From Ophiura sarsii (lineage: Eukaryota; Echinodermata; Ophiuroidea; Amphilepidida; Ophiuridae): 64,000 nt of DNA. Of this stretch, positions 45,170 to 57,639 are shown in pieces. Location: the NCBI GenBank assembly GCA_035610835.1, contig JAYJML010000072.1:1-64000 (forward strand), written 5' to 3'. Each line of letters begins with the position of its first letter. Position 1 is the first letter of the stretch. A program made the position numbers and the translations under genes. The notes under the pieces are model-generated. The model was not told where the DNA came from. It searched no databases and saw nothing but the letters and a program-made list of their open reading frames with translations.

Positions 45170-46050
45170 TTGTTTGTTTGTTTGTTTGTCACGGTCGGTC
45201 CGTACAGACACACGCTTGGGTCCTGAAGGGACAAGACTCATGCAAATTGCTCGGGCCAGGCTTAAAAACCTATATAAGCATGCTGGTTGAATTATTATTA
45301 AAAAACAGCCACTCCCAACAAATAAAGTTAACAATTTTGCTGTCAGCCTTCAGACATGAGAAAAGAATAGTCTTGATCCAATCTCATTTATGTCACTGGC
45401 TTCTTTCATTTCTTATCCTTACGGTACATTATATTATCTGTGCCAAGTCGGTATAACCTGTGTTAAATCTGCGCAGATCTGCTGTCGTCAATCTTGAGGT
45501 TCCTCTCATGATTCTGCGAGAGGCGTGGGGTCGAGTTTTTGCATAATAAATGTTACGTTGTTGAGATATTAGAAATACGGTAAGATGAATGAGGGGTTTT
45601 ATTTTTTAAGAAAAGAATGTACTCTCTCCGGATCTGCTTCTGCTTTTTCTTCTTTTTCTCTTTCTTTCAGGAGTTGAGTATATAGTACACATGGTTGCCG
45701 TGGTGGTGATTTTGCGTTGGCTTCTCGTTCCATTCCTTTCCGGGATAAGCTGTATATACACGCGCCTAAGACTGTGGCAAGTACCGTGGCAGCCCTAAAT
45801 AATAGAAATGAACCGGTGAGTGGGTGTAGACACAGAAGAAAACATCTCTTATCCAGCTTTAAGCCGATCTAAGACTCTATAAGTGCTTGACTTATTGATT
45901 ATTGACTCAGGTAATTTGTATTTATTTATTTGGACATACACTTTTGAATCAGTGGCATGAGCTTTTCGACTGATGCGTCCTTAAAACATATTACACAATA
46001 TTATCACATGTATAAATAAAAAGGCAGAATATATATAAATATTTACATGA
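45170..46050. other. Unassigned, with (TTTG)n and pyrimidine tract
   Basis: (GTTT)n at 45167-45190, then unremarkable DNA with a pyrimidine tract near 45640-45670. No recognisable gene. Confidence 0.4.
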
Positions 46051-46059
46051 TAACATAGA

Positions 46060-46550
46060 ATCATACAAGTTGAATGCTACATGCGGTCCATGCACGTTTT
46101 AAATAGGATTTGCAGAACACATCAAATACGGGTAAATCATCACATACAGTAATAACATCATTTGTAAGACCTAGCATAAGACACATTTTAATAGTTAAAT
46201 TACCAGATATAAATATTTTCCAAAACTCTTCTAAGTTATGGAGTGATAGTTGATTTTCAAGTTTAAGGAATTCATCAACTCTGATATGATTTAACGCCCT
46301 ACAAATAAATGAGAAATGTCTAAGATCCTCAATATCTTATCACATAATGGGCAGTAAAAACATCAGGTTTTCATGAATGAGTCGGCCATTGAGGGTAAGG
46401 TATTGTACCGAGCTTTGAATTTCATCGTTGTACCATAAAAATCTAATTTAAAAAATAAGTAATCTTCCAAACCAGGTTTGGTTTTGAATAATACATAGTC
46501 CTTTAATGATGATTTCGTCATAGCAGAAGGTAGCCACTTGTTGTTTGGAA
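46060..46550 (-). pseudogene. Non-LTR retroelement C-terminal zinc-finger remnant
   Basis: Minus-strand frames: WLPSAMTKSSLKDYVLFKTK, LEDYLFFKLDFYGTTMKFKA, RYNTLPSMADSFMKT, a stop, then CFYCPLCDK, a frameshift, and EDLRHFSFICRALNHIRVDE. CPLC...HFxFxC is the CCHC-type finger found near the C-terminus of several metazoan non-LTR families. It is then read to FCKSYLKRAWTACSIQLV and a stop near 46075. Clade not assigned. Confidence 0.6.
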
Positions 46551-46559
46551 TTATCTATA

Positions 46560-48755
46560 CTTAAAATTATTGATCCACATAGTGGCTATTATATAGATTA
46601 TCTTTAAATATATGGTCTTTAAATATATGGTATATAATATATACCTTATGTAATCATCTGTGTTAAAACTATTATGTGCTGTTTAAAGTATGACTATTTT
46701 TGTCACTCTACACATATATAGCAACTGAGGAGTGTGGATGGGTTCCTCCATCCATACGAAACAAATTTGTATTGCAATGATGTGCTAGTCCACCACTAAT
46801 GTTGACATTATAATTCGCTCCCATGTTATAGTTGAGCACTATAATTGCTAGTGATGGTTTCCCCAAATTGATATTGTATATATGTATAATTATATTTAAA
46901 TAATAATAATAATGAAAATTAAAAATAATAATAATAATACAGACAGAAATTATTCTTGGCCGAATGGCATGGCCTTTTACAAAGGCGCCATTTCCCAACC
47001 TTTTTGTGTCACCCACTGGGCTGGTTCCAAAATCAGAGCCACAATTTAGTTCTCGTGATAAAGATCAGTCAATCGCATTGCTGGAATTCTTACCAATTGT
47101 GGTTGCCATTGTTTTTATGGGCTAATATCCTAACATGGATTACGCTTTATATGACAACGCGGCCGTTGTGTCAATTATTAACATCTAATCTCAATCCCCC
47201 CCACCCCCGTCATCATTTTTTGCCCTTTATAATGGCTTGTTTTGGAGTAATTCTGTTATACCCTTCACAGGGGTATTCATAGTGCGTGATTTTTAAGAAC
47301 GACACATACTACCGATGTTGGTATCCACCCATCATCTATTTATCCATTGCTTCATCTTTTGTAGTGCTTGCTTTGTTGTTTTGCCGCTCTGTCGCGTTCC
47401 TTCTTGTTTTTATTATACAGGCGTAATGAGAACTTGGATAGCCAGTGACAACATCATTAATTGGGCCGGTCAGAACGGCTGTGTACGTAACATCAACAAG
47501 CACGCCTCCCGGATTTGTTCATTCATGCCGAACACTCATGATACCAGACACTTTGACATTTTTTATAGTCAAACCAAACATCTCTATCGTTAATACGATG
47601 GCATACATTTAACCGATGCTGGATTAGTTGTGTTCAGGTCACATCTGGAATCCGCTCTGCTCTTTTTCTCTTTTTGCCTTGTAAGTATGTGTAAGTCGGT
47701 CAAAGTGATATTTCTTTTTGAGTCATCTACTGAACCCGGGGGGGGGGGGGGGGGGGGGGATTATACAAGTTTCCCCACTGTCATCTTGTTTGGAGTAAAA
47801 TTTAAAGAAACAGGGATTTAAATCCCAATTATTGAATCTTAATATAAGAAATATTTATAAATGGTAAATGAAAGTTTATTATTATGCCAAATGTAAATTA
47901 TTACCTCATTGTATAATTGGTAATCTATCAATTAGGCCCACTGGTTTCTACTCATCAAGTAGTTATTTAATCTATTTACCATTCAGGAAATCAATTATTT
48001 TGTAAATTATCACTTGAGGAATTCATCGGTGGTAGATTGGATTGTCGTATTTCAATTGGCGCATTTACAAATTTAATCAAATTTATTTTGAGAGAAAGCA
48101 TTGATAATTCAAGGTTATGACCATCTTTTAAAAATTGGAGCTCTTTATGAGCGTCTCTCTAAAAAGTTTAGGCCTTAGGTATATTCACTCGGACCTTTCC
48201 AATTTTATTTGGATAATATTGTAGTCTTTACAAAAAATTAACCTTGACTGTACTTGTCTAGTAGGACGACCAAAATATGAATATTTATCAATGTAGTATA
48301 TATAAGGTATCATAGTACCCTTGATTATGCGTAATGCATGTCGTGTAAAATTGCGAAATTAAATCGTCTTGGTACGGAGCTGAATTGCTCTTATCCTATT
48401 TTGTCTCCTCTGCTTATATAATTTCCGATGTCTACGGGTAATCTTCCACTAATATCTCTTCTTGGCTTAAACAAGCACTTTGTCTTCTAATGGTTTTGTG
48501 TACGAGTGTGGAGGGATAACAATTCGTGTTCAATGCTTTTTCAACGTGTTTTAACTCATTATTGCGATGTTCATTGTCGCATAGAGCGAATGCTCTGTAT
48601 ACAACAAAGATAAGCCATGGTTAGCACCATTTACAGAAAATCTGCGACGTTTCCAAATTCACATTGTAAACACTAACCAATAACTCTATAAGAACCGCGA
48701 AACAAACACTGTACATCCTAACAGTTGATAAACTGGTAATGTTATGAAAATATCA
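46560..48755. other. Unassigned intron DNA
   Basis: (AAT)n at about 46895-46940, a run of about 20 G at 47740-47760, and short ORFs without domains. No exon or element end is recognised. Confidence 0.4.
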
Positions 48756-48763
48756 CATCCACA

Positions 48764-49305
48764 CAGGGTTGCACAAAGTGCGAGAGCAGGGAGCACCGCT
48801 CCCGGGAAATAATGAGCAGAATTAGGGAAATAATGCCAAGTGGAAAAAAGAAAAAGTATTGGGGAAAAAAAGGGTGAAAGAAGATGAAGAGAAAAAAAAA
48901 TGCAGCTTTGGGTTATTAGCTGTGGTTGCAGTATACTAATATGTTTATTGTTTTATTGCTCTTCCCCAGTGACGACGCTACAGGGGGCAAGGGGGGGGGG
49001 GGGGGGCTTTTCCCCAAAATATATTTTTGTGCCCCCTCCCCCCAAAAATATATTTAGTTAAAATTAGAAAGGCAATTTTTGTCGCACTTCGCGCACATTT
49101 TCTTACTAAATAAGACACAATTTTACAATTTTAGCGTAAAATGCCATAAAAAAGGGTAAGTATTAGAATATAATACTAAAGGAACTCCTAGCTAACATTA
49201 TGGTATTGTAATCTGATTTTTATCAGACCAACCTGTAAGTAAAGGTGGGGAAATGTTAAGCTCAAAACCTTGCTCCTGGGGAAGAAACAACTTTGTGCAA
49301 CCCTG
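48764..49305. mobile_element. hAT-like element, 542 bp, perfect TIR and TSD
   Basis: Perfect 16-bp inverted ends CAGGGTTGCACAAAGT and ACTTTGTGCAACCCTG. The 8-bp duplication CATCCACA is at 48756-48763 and 49306-49313. Eight bp is the hAT hallmark. No transposase. A second hAT-like end (cagtgacgacgctacagggg at about 48968, followed by a G-run) lies inside, so a partial nested insertion is possible. Confidence 0.92.
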
Positions 49306-49787
49306 CATCCACAAGAGGTTCGTAACATTTAGCAATAATAAAGATAGAGAGAACCTCAGCATAAAGGAATATCAGTCGTCTACAAATCAACTTGGAAATT
49401 AATAATCTCCATTTAACAATTGTATTCAGCTATTAAATGGAATCCCATATCAAAGTCTGCAATATTATTCAATATGATTATGCTACCATTTTATCGAGGA
49501 GAGAATAATGGCATCTGAACAAAATTCTTAAAATGCCTACACTGGTAATCTACCAATGAATTCGTCTTCTTATATTATACAACTACAAGTTTAGTGTCAG
49601 ACAATAATTACGTGTAGCTTGTTAGACTTGCCCGGGTATGTTTGACAATTCCACTACGAGACAAAAGTTAGAGAAGCTAAACCAAACTTAATGCACATGT
49701 TATACTCTATAGGTATCTCAAGATGATACAGCACTTTAACTTTTAAGTGTCTTGTTCAAAATCGTTTTGCAGTTTCAGAAATTCAAC

Positions 49788-50153
49788 TTAAAGGTAGATG
49801 ACCCGATCACATTTTCGTAACACAGAATTATTTCAAACATACGGAGATTTTCATATCATATGAAAGCTCGTATTTTTCTCATCATCATACTGAAATTTGA
49901 TGGCCTAAATCGGTATAATTACGGAGAAATCGATGAAATAACGTCGAATTACCGCGAATGGTGGTATACCACCGATATAGTTTGTGTACAACTCAATGGG
50001 TACAGTTCACAGCATCTTGTGCGTCTAAAATAAGAACCATTAGAGCTATGCAACTCAAACTTTGGAACACGACATTTTTAAGGATGACCTTTCATGTAGA
50101 ATAGAAAACTTCAAGTTGAAAATTGGAAATGTGATCGGGTCATCTACCTTTAA
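49788..50153. mobile_element. piggyBac-like MITE, 366 bp
   Basis: TTAA at 49788-49791 and 50150-50153, with perfect inverted ends AGGTAGATGACCCGATCACA. Same family as 14000-14360 in opposite orientation. It lies about 200 bp left of exon 5. Confidence 0.85.
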
Positions 50154-50349
50154 AGTAGCCGTTTCTGAATAATAGGCTTAAACAATAGAAATTGGTAAAT
50201 TTATCTAGTTGATCTGGAAACACTGGGACTCGTGATGCAATAATTATCACCATCGTTCATCATAACTGATGTATGGACTAAACATGAAATGATTTCTTTA
50301 ACATTCATCCCCGAGATGTGACTGGTTAAAAAAATATCACATCACCTAC

Positions 50350-50431
50350 CTTTTATTCCAGCGAACTCTGGGGGAGCAGTATATGTATCAGACGAAGGCT
50401 GTGGACCCTGGGGCTTGTCTGGTAGTACAGG
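50350..50431 (-). CDS. Roco gene exon 5: proline-rich inter-switch segment
   Basis: Exon of 82 bp (27 codons + 1 nt): PVLPDKPQGPQPSSDTYTA and then PPEFAGIK. It is rich in Pro, Ser and Gln and likely disordered. Acceptor ...ttgttacag after a T tract; donor gtaggt. The last G joins GC of the next exon as Gly. It is called from phase and splice signals rather than from a domain; small low-complexity exons are the easiest to miscall. Confidence 0.72.
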
Positions 50432-50439
50432 CTGTAACA

Positions 50440-51780
50440 AAAAAAAAGTTATACAGTTTTGAAAAAAATATTAAAAATATCTCCCGTAGAATTTCTGTTT
50501 CGAGTTCTAATGGCGTGCGAGGGGAATTTTCTTAGCTTTCGAAACAGTTTGGTTCATGACAATCGATGGTCGGTAAGCAGAGATATGATCAATTGTCTAA
50601 AGTAGTCAAGAAATCACCTGGGCCACTTTGGTTTAATCTATGGTAAAACCACTGCGATGAATATGAATGGAATCGAACCAGGAACATAGCAGTAGAGTAC
50701 TCTTGTTCAACAACTCCCCCATACCTTAAGTACAGTAACAAAGCGTTGTTGATTTTAGATAAACCCACTCTTCATATGCAAATTAATAGGATGGCGAACC
50801 TTATTTGGAAACCATGCATCGATGCACAATTGTAAACAAACAACAAATGTTCGCAAAATGTGTTCAATTTTTCGCCCGTTTTTTCGGCGTATAAATGCAT
50901 TTCGCCATGCGATCCTTAAAGTTAGCAAACAGCTTTATATACCAAAATGTAGCTATATCCCTGAGGAAAATATTTTTGACGAGGGCCATATGTCACGGAT
51001 CATTCCTAAAGCCACAATTTTAGCCGAAACGGTCGCTACCCAGCACAAGAGAATCGCCATTTTGTATAATCGCGCGGTGAAATGACACCCCTCTGATCTA
51101 TTTGGACCGTACCACTATTGAAATGGAGGGGTGTGTTTAATTTGATACAAATATTCTGTAAACATATATTAAAATGTGTTATGTAAATTAAACGCATTCT
51201 TGATTTAATTTTTCTCTGAATGTTAAAGGTGGTGTGTGAATAAAATGCTATTTACAAAATATTTTAAATTCCACAATCACTCGCGCAATAATTTGTCTTC
51301 TCTAATGTTTACCTTTTGTAACCCATCCCAGTCAGAAGTTCCCTCGCCCATTTACAGGGAACGGACGATGTCCAAATAAGGGCCTAATTATAATAAAACG
51401 TAAACATTTTGTTCTGTTTTTTAAAGAGCAGCTATTTTTTTTATGTCAAATTAAGCCTATTAAACCACGTTTTTTACTTGTTTTCATCAATTTTCCAAAA
51501 CGCTATTCACATAATGAATGATGTAAATATGTTTGGTCGATGTTGAACGACCAAAAAAAATCTTTTGCGAGGGCTCGCAAAATAAACCCGTCTTACCGTT
51601 GTCGATTCAAGATAAACAACTCCGAAATCTTATTGAACCCCTAATTAAACAACAATGCTTCATTTCAAGTGGTTAAAAAAGTATTACAAAGAAGGTTAGG
51701 TCTTTACAAATATTATTTATTTATTTTATGAATTTATTTATTCTAATGAAATAAAACTATTTGAAAAATGATTATATTGT
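50440..51780. other. Unassigned intron DNA
   Basis: Contains an 87-codon plus-strand ORF (50822-51085) of ordinary composition that matches no family I recognise. The rest is AT-rich. Confidence 0.35.
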
Positions 51781-52720
51781 TCTATTTACTGTTATTGGGT
51801 CTTCAGCGATTTACAATTGACATGTCATATGGGGTCACTAGGGGTCATTGAACTATACAGGGGTAAACTTAAAGAAATGCTCTGATTTGAACCGGAGTTA
51901 ATCAACAAGTTAATCATCATGACCAGGTCAAAGGTCACGAAAGGGTCTCAAGGGATCAAAATGTTAGTTTTTAACCCGTTCACTTAAAATGCTTCTCGCC
52001 TCAGAGGAAATGACTGATGAACGTCAGAGTTACTTAAAAGATTCCTTGGGTCCATGTACATTATACAGTCTTCAATGAATAATAGTGACATGTCATATGA
52101 GGTCACTAGGGGTCATTGACTTATACAGTGGTAAAATTGAAGACGTGTCTTGATTTTGATCGGACTTGTTGCATCCTATGTCGATTGATAATACAAGAAA
52201 AAAGTCAATTATGACCTTGGGGTCAAAGGTCACACAAAGTCTCTAGGGGTCAGAACGTGACCTAGGATCTTCAGAATCGGTCACACAATCCTTAGTCAAC
52301 ATATTCCTTATAACCGTACGCATATATAATAGTTCGGTTTCTCAAAAAACACAATTAATTGGGGTCACTAGGGGTCAAAATGTAAATTTTCAACCTGTTC
52401 ACTTTAAGTGCTTCTTGTCTCAGAGGAAATTACTGATGACCGTCGTAATTGGTCACCAGATTCCTTGGGTACATGCACATTAGGGTGCTCAGCGATTAAA
52501 GGTGACATGTCATATGGGGTCATAAGGGGTCAGTGACCTATACACAGGTAAAATTTAAGACATGCTTCAATTTCGGACTTGCTGCTCCTGCATCTTATCT
52601 TTTTTGATAAGTCAAGAAGAAAAGTCAATCATGACCGTGGGGTCAAATGTCAGGAACGAGAGAAAAAATCAAGGTGGCTTCGTCTTCGACCAGAGAAAGA
52701 TCTAGTTACTTTTATGTCCC
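51780..52720. repeat. GGTCA-rich repeat, block 3
   Basis: Same words as blocks 1 and 2: ggggtcactaggggtcattg, gacatgtcatatggggtcac, aagtcaatcatgacc. Perfect AGGTCAAAGGTCA at 51925-51937. About three units, more diverged than blocks 1 and 2. Confidence 0.8.
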
Positions 52721-53192
52721 TAAATGTAAAGCAGTTAGGTTTTTGAACCCAGTTTTATTGGACACGCTGTATGTTCATGGTGTATTGCACATCAATGGAA
52801 AGCTGATGTTTGTAATGTTCCAATGATAAAAAATATGTAACAATCACTTGTTTCATATTCAATTCTCAGCAACTTGCTTTAGAATAACGAGGGTCTTAAT
52901 CTCTATGTGCCAACATCATCATTATTTCTTGCTCAAAGGCTAATAGCGCACCACACCACACTGTTTTTACCACTTCATTAAACAGACGACAAGTGATTGC
53001 TACAAATAGGGTATCGTTGGAAGGAGGAAGACATCAGCTTTCCATCAATGAAATGAATATATTTGAAAAATGTATGATTATTTCCATGTATCCGTTTGAA
53101 TCTTGAAAAGCACGATAAATAAAATATGTATAGGGTTTTTTAAAACAGAAAGTGTACACTGCAACTCATCTACCATGCTTACATGTACATAC

Positions 53193-53302
53193 CTCTCTAT
53201 CTAGCTCGTCGATATTCTGTTGTGGTTCATTCCATCCACTCAGTATATCTGCTATCTCTGTACACAAAGCCTCGTCATATTGGCTCTGAAAGTGTTTAGG
53301 AT
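53193..53302 (-). CDS. Roco gene exon 4: inter-switch segment
   Basis: Exon of 110 bp (2 nt + 36 codons), PKHFQSQYDEALCTEIA through QNIDELDRE. Acceptor ...gacctacag; donor gtatgt. The first AT completes an Asp codon from exon 3. It is acidic and probably helical with no named motif. It lies in an unusually long stretch between switch I and the G3 motif. A 48-bp tandem repeat lies in the intron about 55 bp before its acceptor. Confidence 0.82.
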
Positions 53303-53357
53303 CTGTAGGTCAAGATAACATAATTTGTTAGTTCATGTAACCCAGTCTGGAATGAAT

Positions 53358-53562
53358 TGCTAAATGTATCCCTCAAAGGGTGCCTAATTCTATAACAGGC
53401 CTACGGTCTCAATGTATCCTTCAAAGGGTGAATAGTTCCATAACATGCCCACATTCTAAATGTTTCCTCAAAGGGTGCATTATTCCATAACAGGCCCACG
53501 GTCTAAATGTACCCCTCAAAGGATGAATTATTCTATAACAGGCCCATGGTCTAAATGTGCCA
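53358..53562. repeat. 48-bp minisatellite, four units
   Basis: Starts at about 53361, 53408, 53456 and 53503. Each unit contains ctaaatgtatccctcaaagg, gtgcattattccataacagg and cccacggt. It lies in the 578-bp intron between exons 3 and 4, taking up about a third of it. Confidence 0.88.
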
Positions 53563-53880
53563 TCGATACCGTCGATTAAATACTCATTAGGCGCCAAATC
53601 AGCCACCATAGGCAACATTGAACTTAAAGGCCGTGAGTGAGTCAGTCACGGAGACACGGAGTCAGTCACCGTTGGGAATAGGCTGTTCTGACGACCAGCA
53701 ATAAGCAGTCAGATAAAAAAAACACCTGTATCTGGTACGAGGTACTGCATGCATGGGCTACAGTTATTCATAGTCAAATTTGGATTACCAAGGAATTAAT
53801 TGTGGTGGATGATAAAATAATTGTGAGATATTGGTATGATGAAGGAGTATTATTTGTAAATGACTAACATAATTGTCTAC

Positions 53881-53990
53881 CTGCATTTGCATTGTGTTGT
53901 AGATTCCATGGTTTACCCTCATTGTCTATTGGTACTTCACATAAAGTAGAAGCATCAACACCATCTGTTATGTTTTCTGTATCATCAAAC
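53881..53990 (-). CDS. Roco gene exon 3: Roc switch I (G2)
   Basis: Exon of 110 bp (1 + 36 codons + 1 nt) beginning FDDTENITDGVDAST and ending WNLQHNANA. The TDGVD segment corresponds to the switch I region of Roc domains (commonly STDGIE/V), with the Thr expected to contact Mg. Acceptor ...aatttgcag; donor gtagac. It follows the P-loop exon in phase, as in other Roco genes. Confidence 0.9.
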
Positions 53991-54218
53991 CTGCAAATTT
54001 ACAAAAACAATGACGAGGACAACAACAAAATTAACAGGATGATAGACTTAGGGAATGCTAAGGCCCGACCATACCATATCCTTATCAGTGCTCTGCCCTG
54101 ATGTTGTAACAATAAAGTAAATGAATTGAAGTTACAAGCTAAGACGAAAAGGATTTGGCTACTATCTTTAAATAAAAAAATATTTTTTAAAGAAAATGTG
54201 AAGGTGACCTAAGATACA

Positions 54219-54940
54219 TTAAAGGGGCATTGAGAGATACGTATGGGAATGCGCCCTCAATTATCCTGGAAATCAGTTTTTTTTGCATCAAAGTAATACT
54301 TAGGCATATACTAACTACCATCTGAAACAGTTTACCAACATTCGCCGTTTATCATATAAAATTTCATGATTTTCTTAGGTACTTAGGTGCTGAATTCGGA
54401 AGTTATGCATCGTTTTACCCACGGATTTTCGCGGCAAATCTCAACCAGGAAGTGCTGTTATTTGCTTATTTTGGCATGAAGGCGATGTCGGAATTGTATG
54501 ACATTTTGGATTTGGGCTATGTTGATGAGTATCTTTACGTTATTTTCCCATTTAGTATATCGATACATCTCTCAATGCCCCATTAAAGGGACACAATGTC
54601 ATGTTGATTTTTTTTAGTTTTAATTAATTTACTTCAGAATTCAAGATGAACATTAAAAATTGCCATTATTGTTGTTCCTACTAAAAATATCCCAGCAAAA
54701 CTTGATTAAAATAGTGTTTTAAATGTTTTGGAATACCACCTTTAACCATGTAAAAAGCTGATCTGCCGGAGATCAGCATTTTTTAATCAATGTTTTGTTG
54801 TACAAAGTGTGTTGATTAATCCTTATAGAGGTAAGTTCATACATGTAATACAATTGTAAAAATATACAAATCCCAGCTTTTATCATACATTTTTGTAATT
54901 GAGGGCGCTGCCTCCACCACATCTCTTAATGGCCCTTTAA
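54219..54940. mobile_element. TTAA-flanked MITE pair
   Basis: TTAA at 54219, 54583 and 54937. Inverted ends AGGGGCATTGAGAGAT and ATCTCTCAATGCCCCA bound 54219-54586. The far right end, read inverted, is AGGGCCATTAAGAGAT, which also resembles the left end. So this is either two adjacent piggyBac-like MITEs sharing a TTAA, or one inside another. Confidence 0.7.
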
Positions 54941-55240
54941 TTTCCCGTCATATTGGGTCTTTTTAGCAAATAATATTGCATAACCTTTGTTATTTAGTAC
55001 ATTTACAAGAAAAGAAGATTTGCGCACGACATATAATTACACAAACGCATCAAATTATTAACACACGCGTCTTTCTGCCTCTGATACCCGGATTCTCACT
55101 AAACCTAAAACTCGTCTCTCTCCCGCCAAGAAAGGATTTGTGGAACAATTTACTAAACGCAAATATATTCATAAACAAATATTATTAAGTAGCTGAACAT
55201 GGCTAACAAACATGAGTTAGCTTTTTAAACCACTCAGTAC

Positions 55241-55400
55241 CTTTGCCCACTAAGGTTTTTAATGAGGCTTGTTTTTCCAACCCTCTCCTGGCCGACCACC
55301 ATTATTCGTGTTCTGAAAACAGGTTTCGTGCCGTCCCGAGAGGCTTCTAGGAAAGCCTGTTGAGCCTTTGGTCCACGAGATAAGATTTCTGCTGGAGTCT
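55241..55400 (-). CDS. Roco gene exon 2: Roc P-loop (G1)
   Basis: Exon of 160 bp. It begins with 2 nt of a split codon, runs TPAEILSRG..., and contains VFRTRIMVVGQERVGKTSL, which is beta-1, Walker A and alpha-1 of a Roc GTPase. The sequence GQERVGKTS matches GxxxxGKS/T and is the typical Roco form. Acceptor ...gttacag; donor gtactg, which is acceptable but weaker than its neighbours. The final AG joins G of the next exon as Arg. This is the most diagnostic exon for nucleotide binding. Confidence 0.93.
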
Positions 55401-55549
55401 CTGTAACAAAAATTGAAGTGTTGAGTCAAAAAAAACAGACATCATTATCGTCATCGTCATAGTTAGCTAGTTGTCCTTGTCCTCATCATTGTTACCTTTG
55501 TGATGATCATTGCGCGGAAGACTCGTCGTCGTCGTCGTCGTCGTTGCCT

Positions 55550-55662
55550 AAGGTGCGTTCATACTCGCGTCGTTGTGTATCGGCCGACGTCGATGGACAA
55601 AAGTTGACATTAATTCAACTCGCGCACCGATATCCGCAACGACGCGAGTATGAACGCACCTT
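55550..55662. mobile_element. Small foldback MITE, 113 bp
   Basis: Perfect 26-bp inverted ends starting AAGGTGCGTTCATACTCGCG. It sits beside (CGT)n at 55524-55545. The interior tcggccgacgtcgat is GC-rich. No clear target duplication. It is 150 bp right of exon 2, in the intron between exons 1 and 2. Confidence 0.8.
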
Positions 55663-55799
55663 TAGTCTTCATCATCGCCGTCGTTGCAAAACACATTATG
55701 CTGATTGCATACTTAAGTCGCTAAGCGATCCAGGTCGTTCCCGATGACGAGTTTACGTCATTTGTATTTCAAGCGTTGTTTCCATTTTTAATACAGCTG

Positions 55800-57600
55800 C
55801 ATCTTCAGGCGATAGTACATGCCCTTATGTCACAAAAAGTGCTCTCGTGAAAATGTTGGGTAGATTCTTGCAAACCATGTTTTTTTAACTTTATAATGGC
55901 ATAAAATACTATAAAGATGTGTTTGCCATTTTTTCACCGGCCATCTTGGAATAATGGCTGCCATCTTCGAAATGGCCACCATTTCAGACTTTTTTCGACC
56001 ATATCTCAGCCCAGAATGTACATAGATTAGAGTTGTGATTTAAGGGGCTACACCCATGTTTTGAGGGTCATGGGATCCATTGGAACAATCACTTAGTGTA
56101 TTGAGTCGCTGCAATAACAATACAATCCAAAATGGCCGCCAAAAATCTGGAAATATACACGTGCATCTATTAAGAGTTGTCTTACAGGCGTATATTTTGG
56201 GTTAAATCTTGCAAACCATATATTTTCACTTGAAATAGCATACGGTACAACTTTAAAAATTGTTCTCCATTTCTGTTTTGCCATTCTTTGTTATAAAGGC
56301 GTCCATTTGTCGTAATACAGGGTGAGTCAAAATAGTCCGGTCCCGATTTTACCGATTTTGTAAACCAGTTAAAATTCAAAAATGAATATATTTAATGACT
56401 TGCCTAGCTAGGTGGCATTACTAGCTATAACCTAAATTTTATTTCATTCAAATTGGTTATTCGAAACGGGAGATATGATAATTTTTCTAAATTCTGTGAA
56501 ATAAAATCTGTTCCAACTTATCTAAGGGATCCCTATGGATGTTAACGTTTAACGCGCGCGTTTTGAATAAGTCAATCAAAGGCGTGTTGGTATTCACAGC
56601 AATTACAATAGGAAAAGAGATTCTATTGTCTTTCCGGTTATGTTTTCGTGCAATTATAGATAGATAGCCTATAACAAACATTATTGAGTTTGTACAAAAT
56701 GTTGACTAAAGTATTTTGAAACTTGTTATTTAAATCGAACTGATATGAGAGAAGTCTGAGTGAAAACAGATCTTATATCTTAAACAGTTTGTGCTTTGGC
56801 AACTTACCAGGCAAAGTGCATAGTCCATTTTTATGAATATATTTGTGCAATACTGAGTTATATTATAATATATTTAAATACTTTGCATGCAATATTGTTT
56901 AATTTATCAAAGATTCAACAAAAAAACCATGATATTTTGGTATAAATTGCAACAGTTATACAGTGTGTTGTGTTCTATGAATAACTAATATTACAGTAAT
57001 ATTAACATCCCCCACCAAACTTGGAACACTTTGGATTACGCGTCTTTTCGTAAATATGTTGTAAATCTGGCGTGGAATATGACATTGTCGTGAAAACATC
57101 AGCAGGTATGAAGAAGTATGTCTACTATCATAAACAATTGAAACAATTACCAATTTTGTACAAGAAGTATTTTTCTTGATTTTTTGAAAACGGGACCGGA
57201 CTATTTTGACTCACCCTGTAGTAACCATTGAAGACAGGGATTTTATCAGCCCAGAAAATACTTAGAATTGTGATTTAAGTGATTGTTACACCCCAGTTTT
57301 TTTGGGAAATGGATCAATTGGAACAATCACTTAGTATTGAGTCTCTGTAACTACAACTAATCCAACATGACTGCCAAAATGGCGCCGGAAATCTAGACAT
57401 ATTTACATCTATTAATAGTTTCACGGTGTCTTACAGGCGTATTTGTCAGTAGAATCTTTGAAACCATATCATTTTCCCTTGAAACAGCATATGGTAACTT
57501 TTTAATAAATTGTCTCCATATTTCAATTTTGCCATTTTGTTATAATGGCATCCCTTTTTTCTTCATAATAGCAAACATTCAAGACCCGGATCAAGACTAA
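55800..57600. repeat. About 330-bp tandem units interrupted by a mariner-like element
   Basis: Landmarks atctcagcccagaatgtaca and gtgatttaaggggctacacc (about 56012) recur as cagcccagaaaatacttaga and gtgatttaagtgattgttac (about 57247). After removing the 903-bp insertion the spacing is about 330 bp. Related units occur at 62990-63080 and 63555-64000 in the opposite sense. Confidence 0.7.
56318..57218. mobile_element. Tc1/mariner-like element, 901 bp
   Basis: Perfect 28-bp inverted ends beginning CAGGGTGAGTCAAAATAGTC, flanked by TA (56316-56317, 57219-57220). Only short ORFs remain (56487-56681, 56956-57153); no transposase motif is recognised. Confidence 0.88.
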
Positions 57601-57639
57601 TTCTTACTATACTCAGCCCCACACCACTAGTGAACGTTG

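Noticed and set aside
44924..45334. 136-codon minus-strand ORF matching the ORF on the other strand
   Set aside because: The match comes from the inverted repeat arms; no domain and no other gene signal.
50822..51085. 87-codon plus-strand ORF
   Set aside because: Ordinary composition but no recognisable domain, no splice or promoter context, and antisense to the Roco gene.
53421..53618. 65-codon minus-strand ORF
   Set aside because: Produced by the 48-bp minisatellite in the intron.
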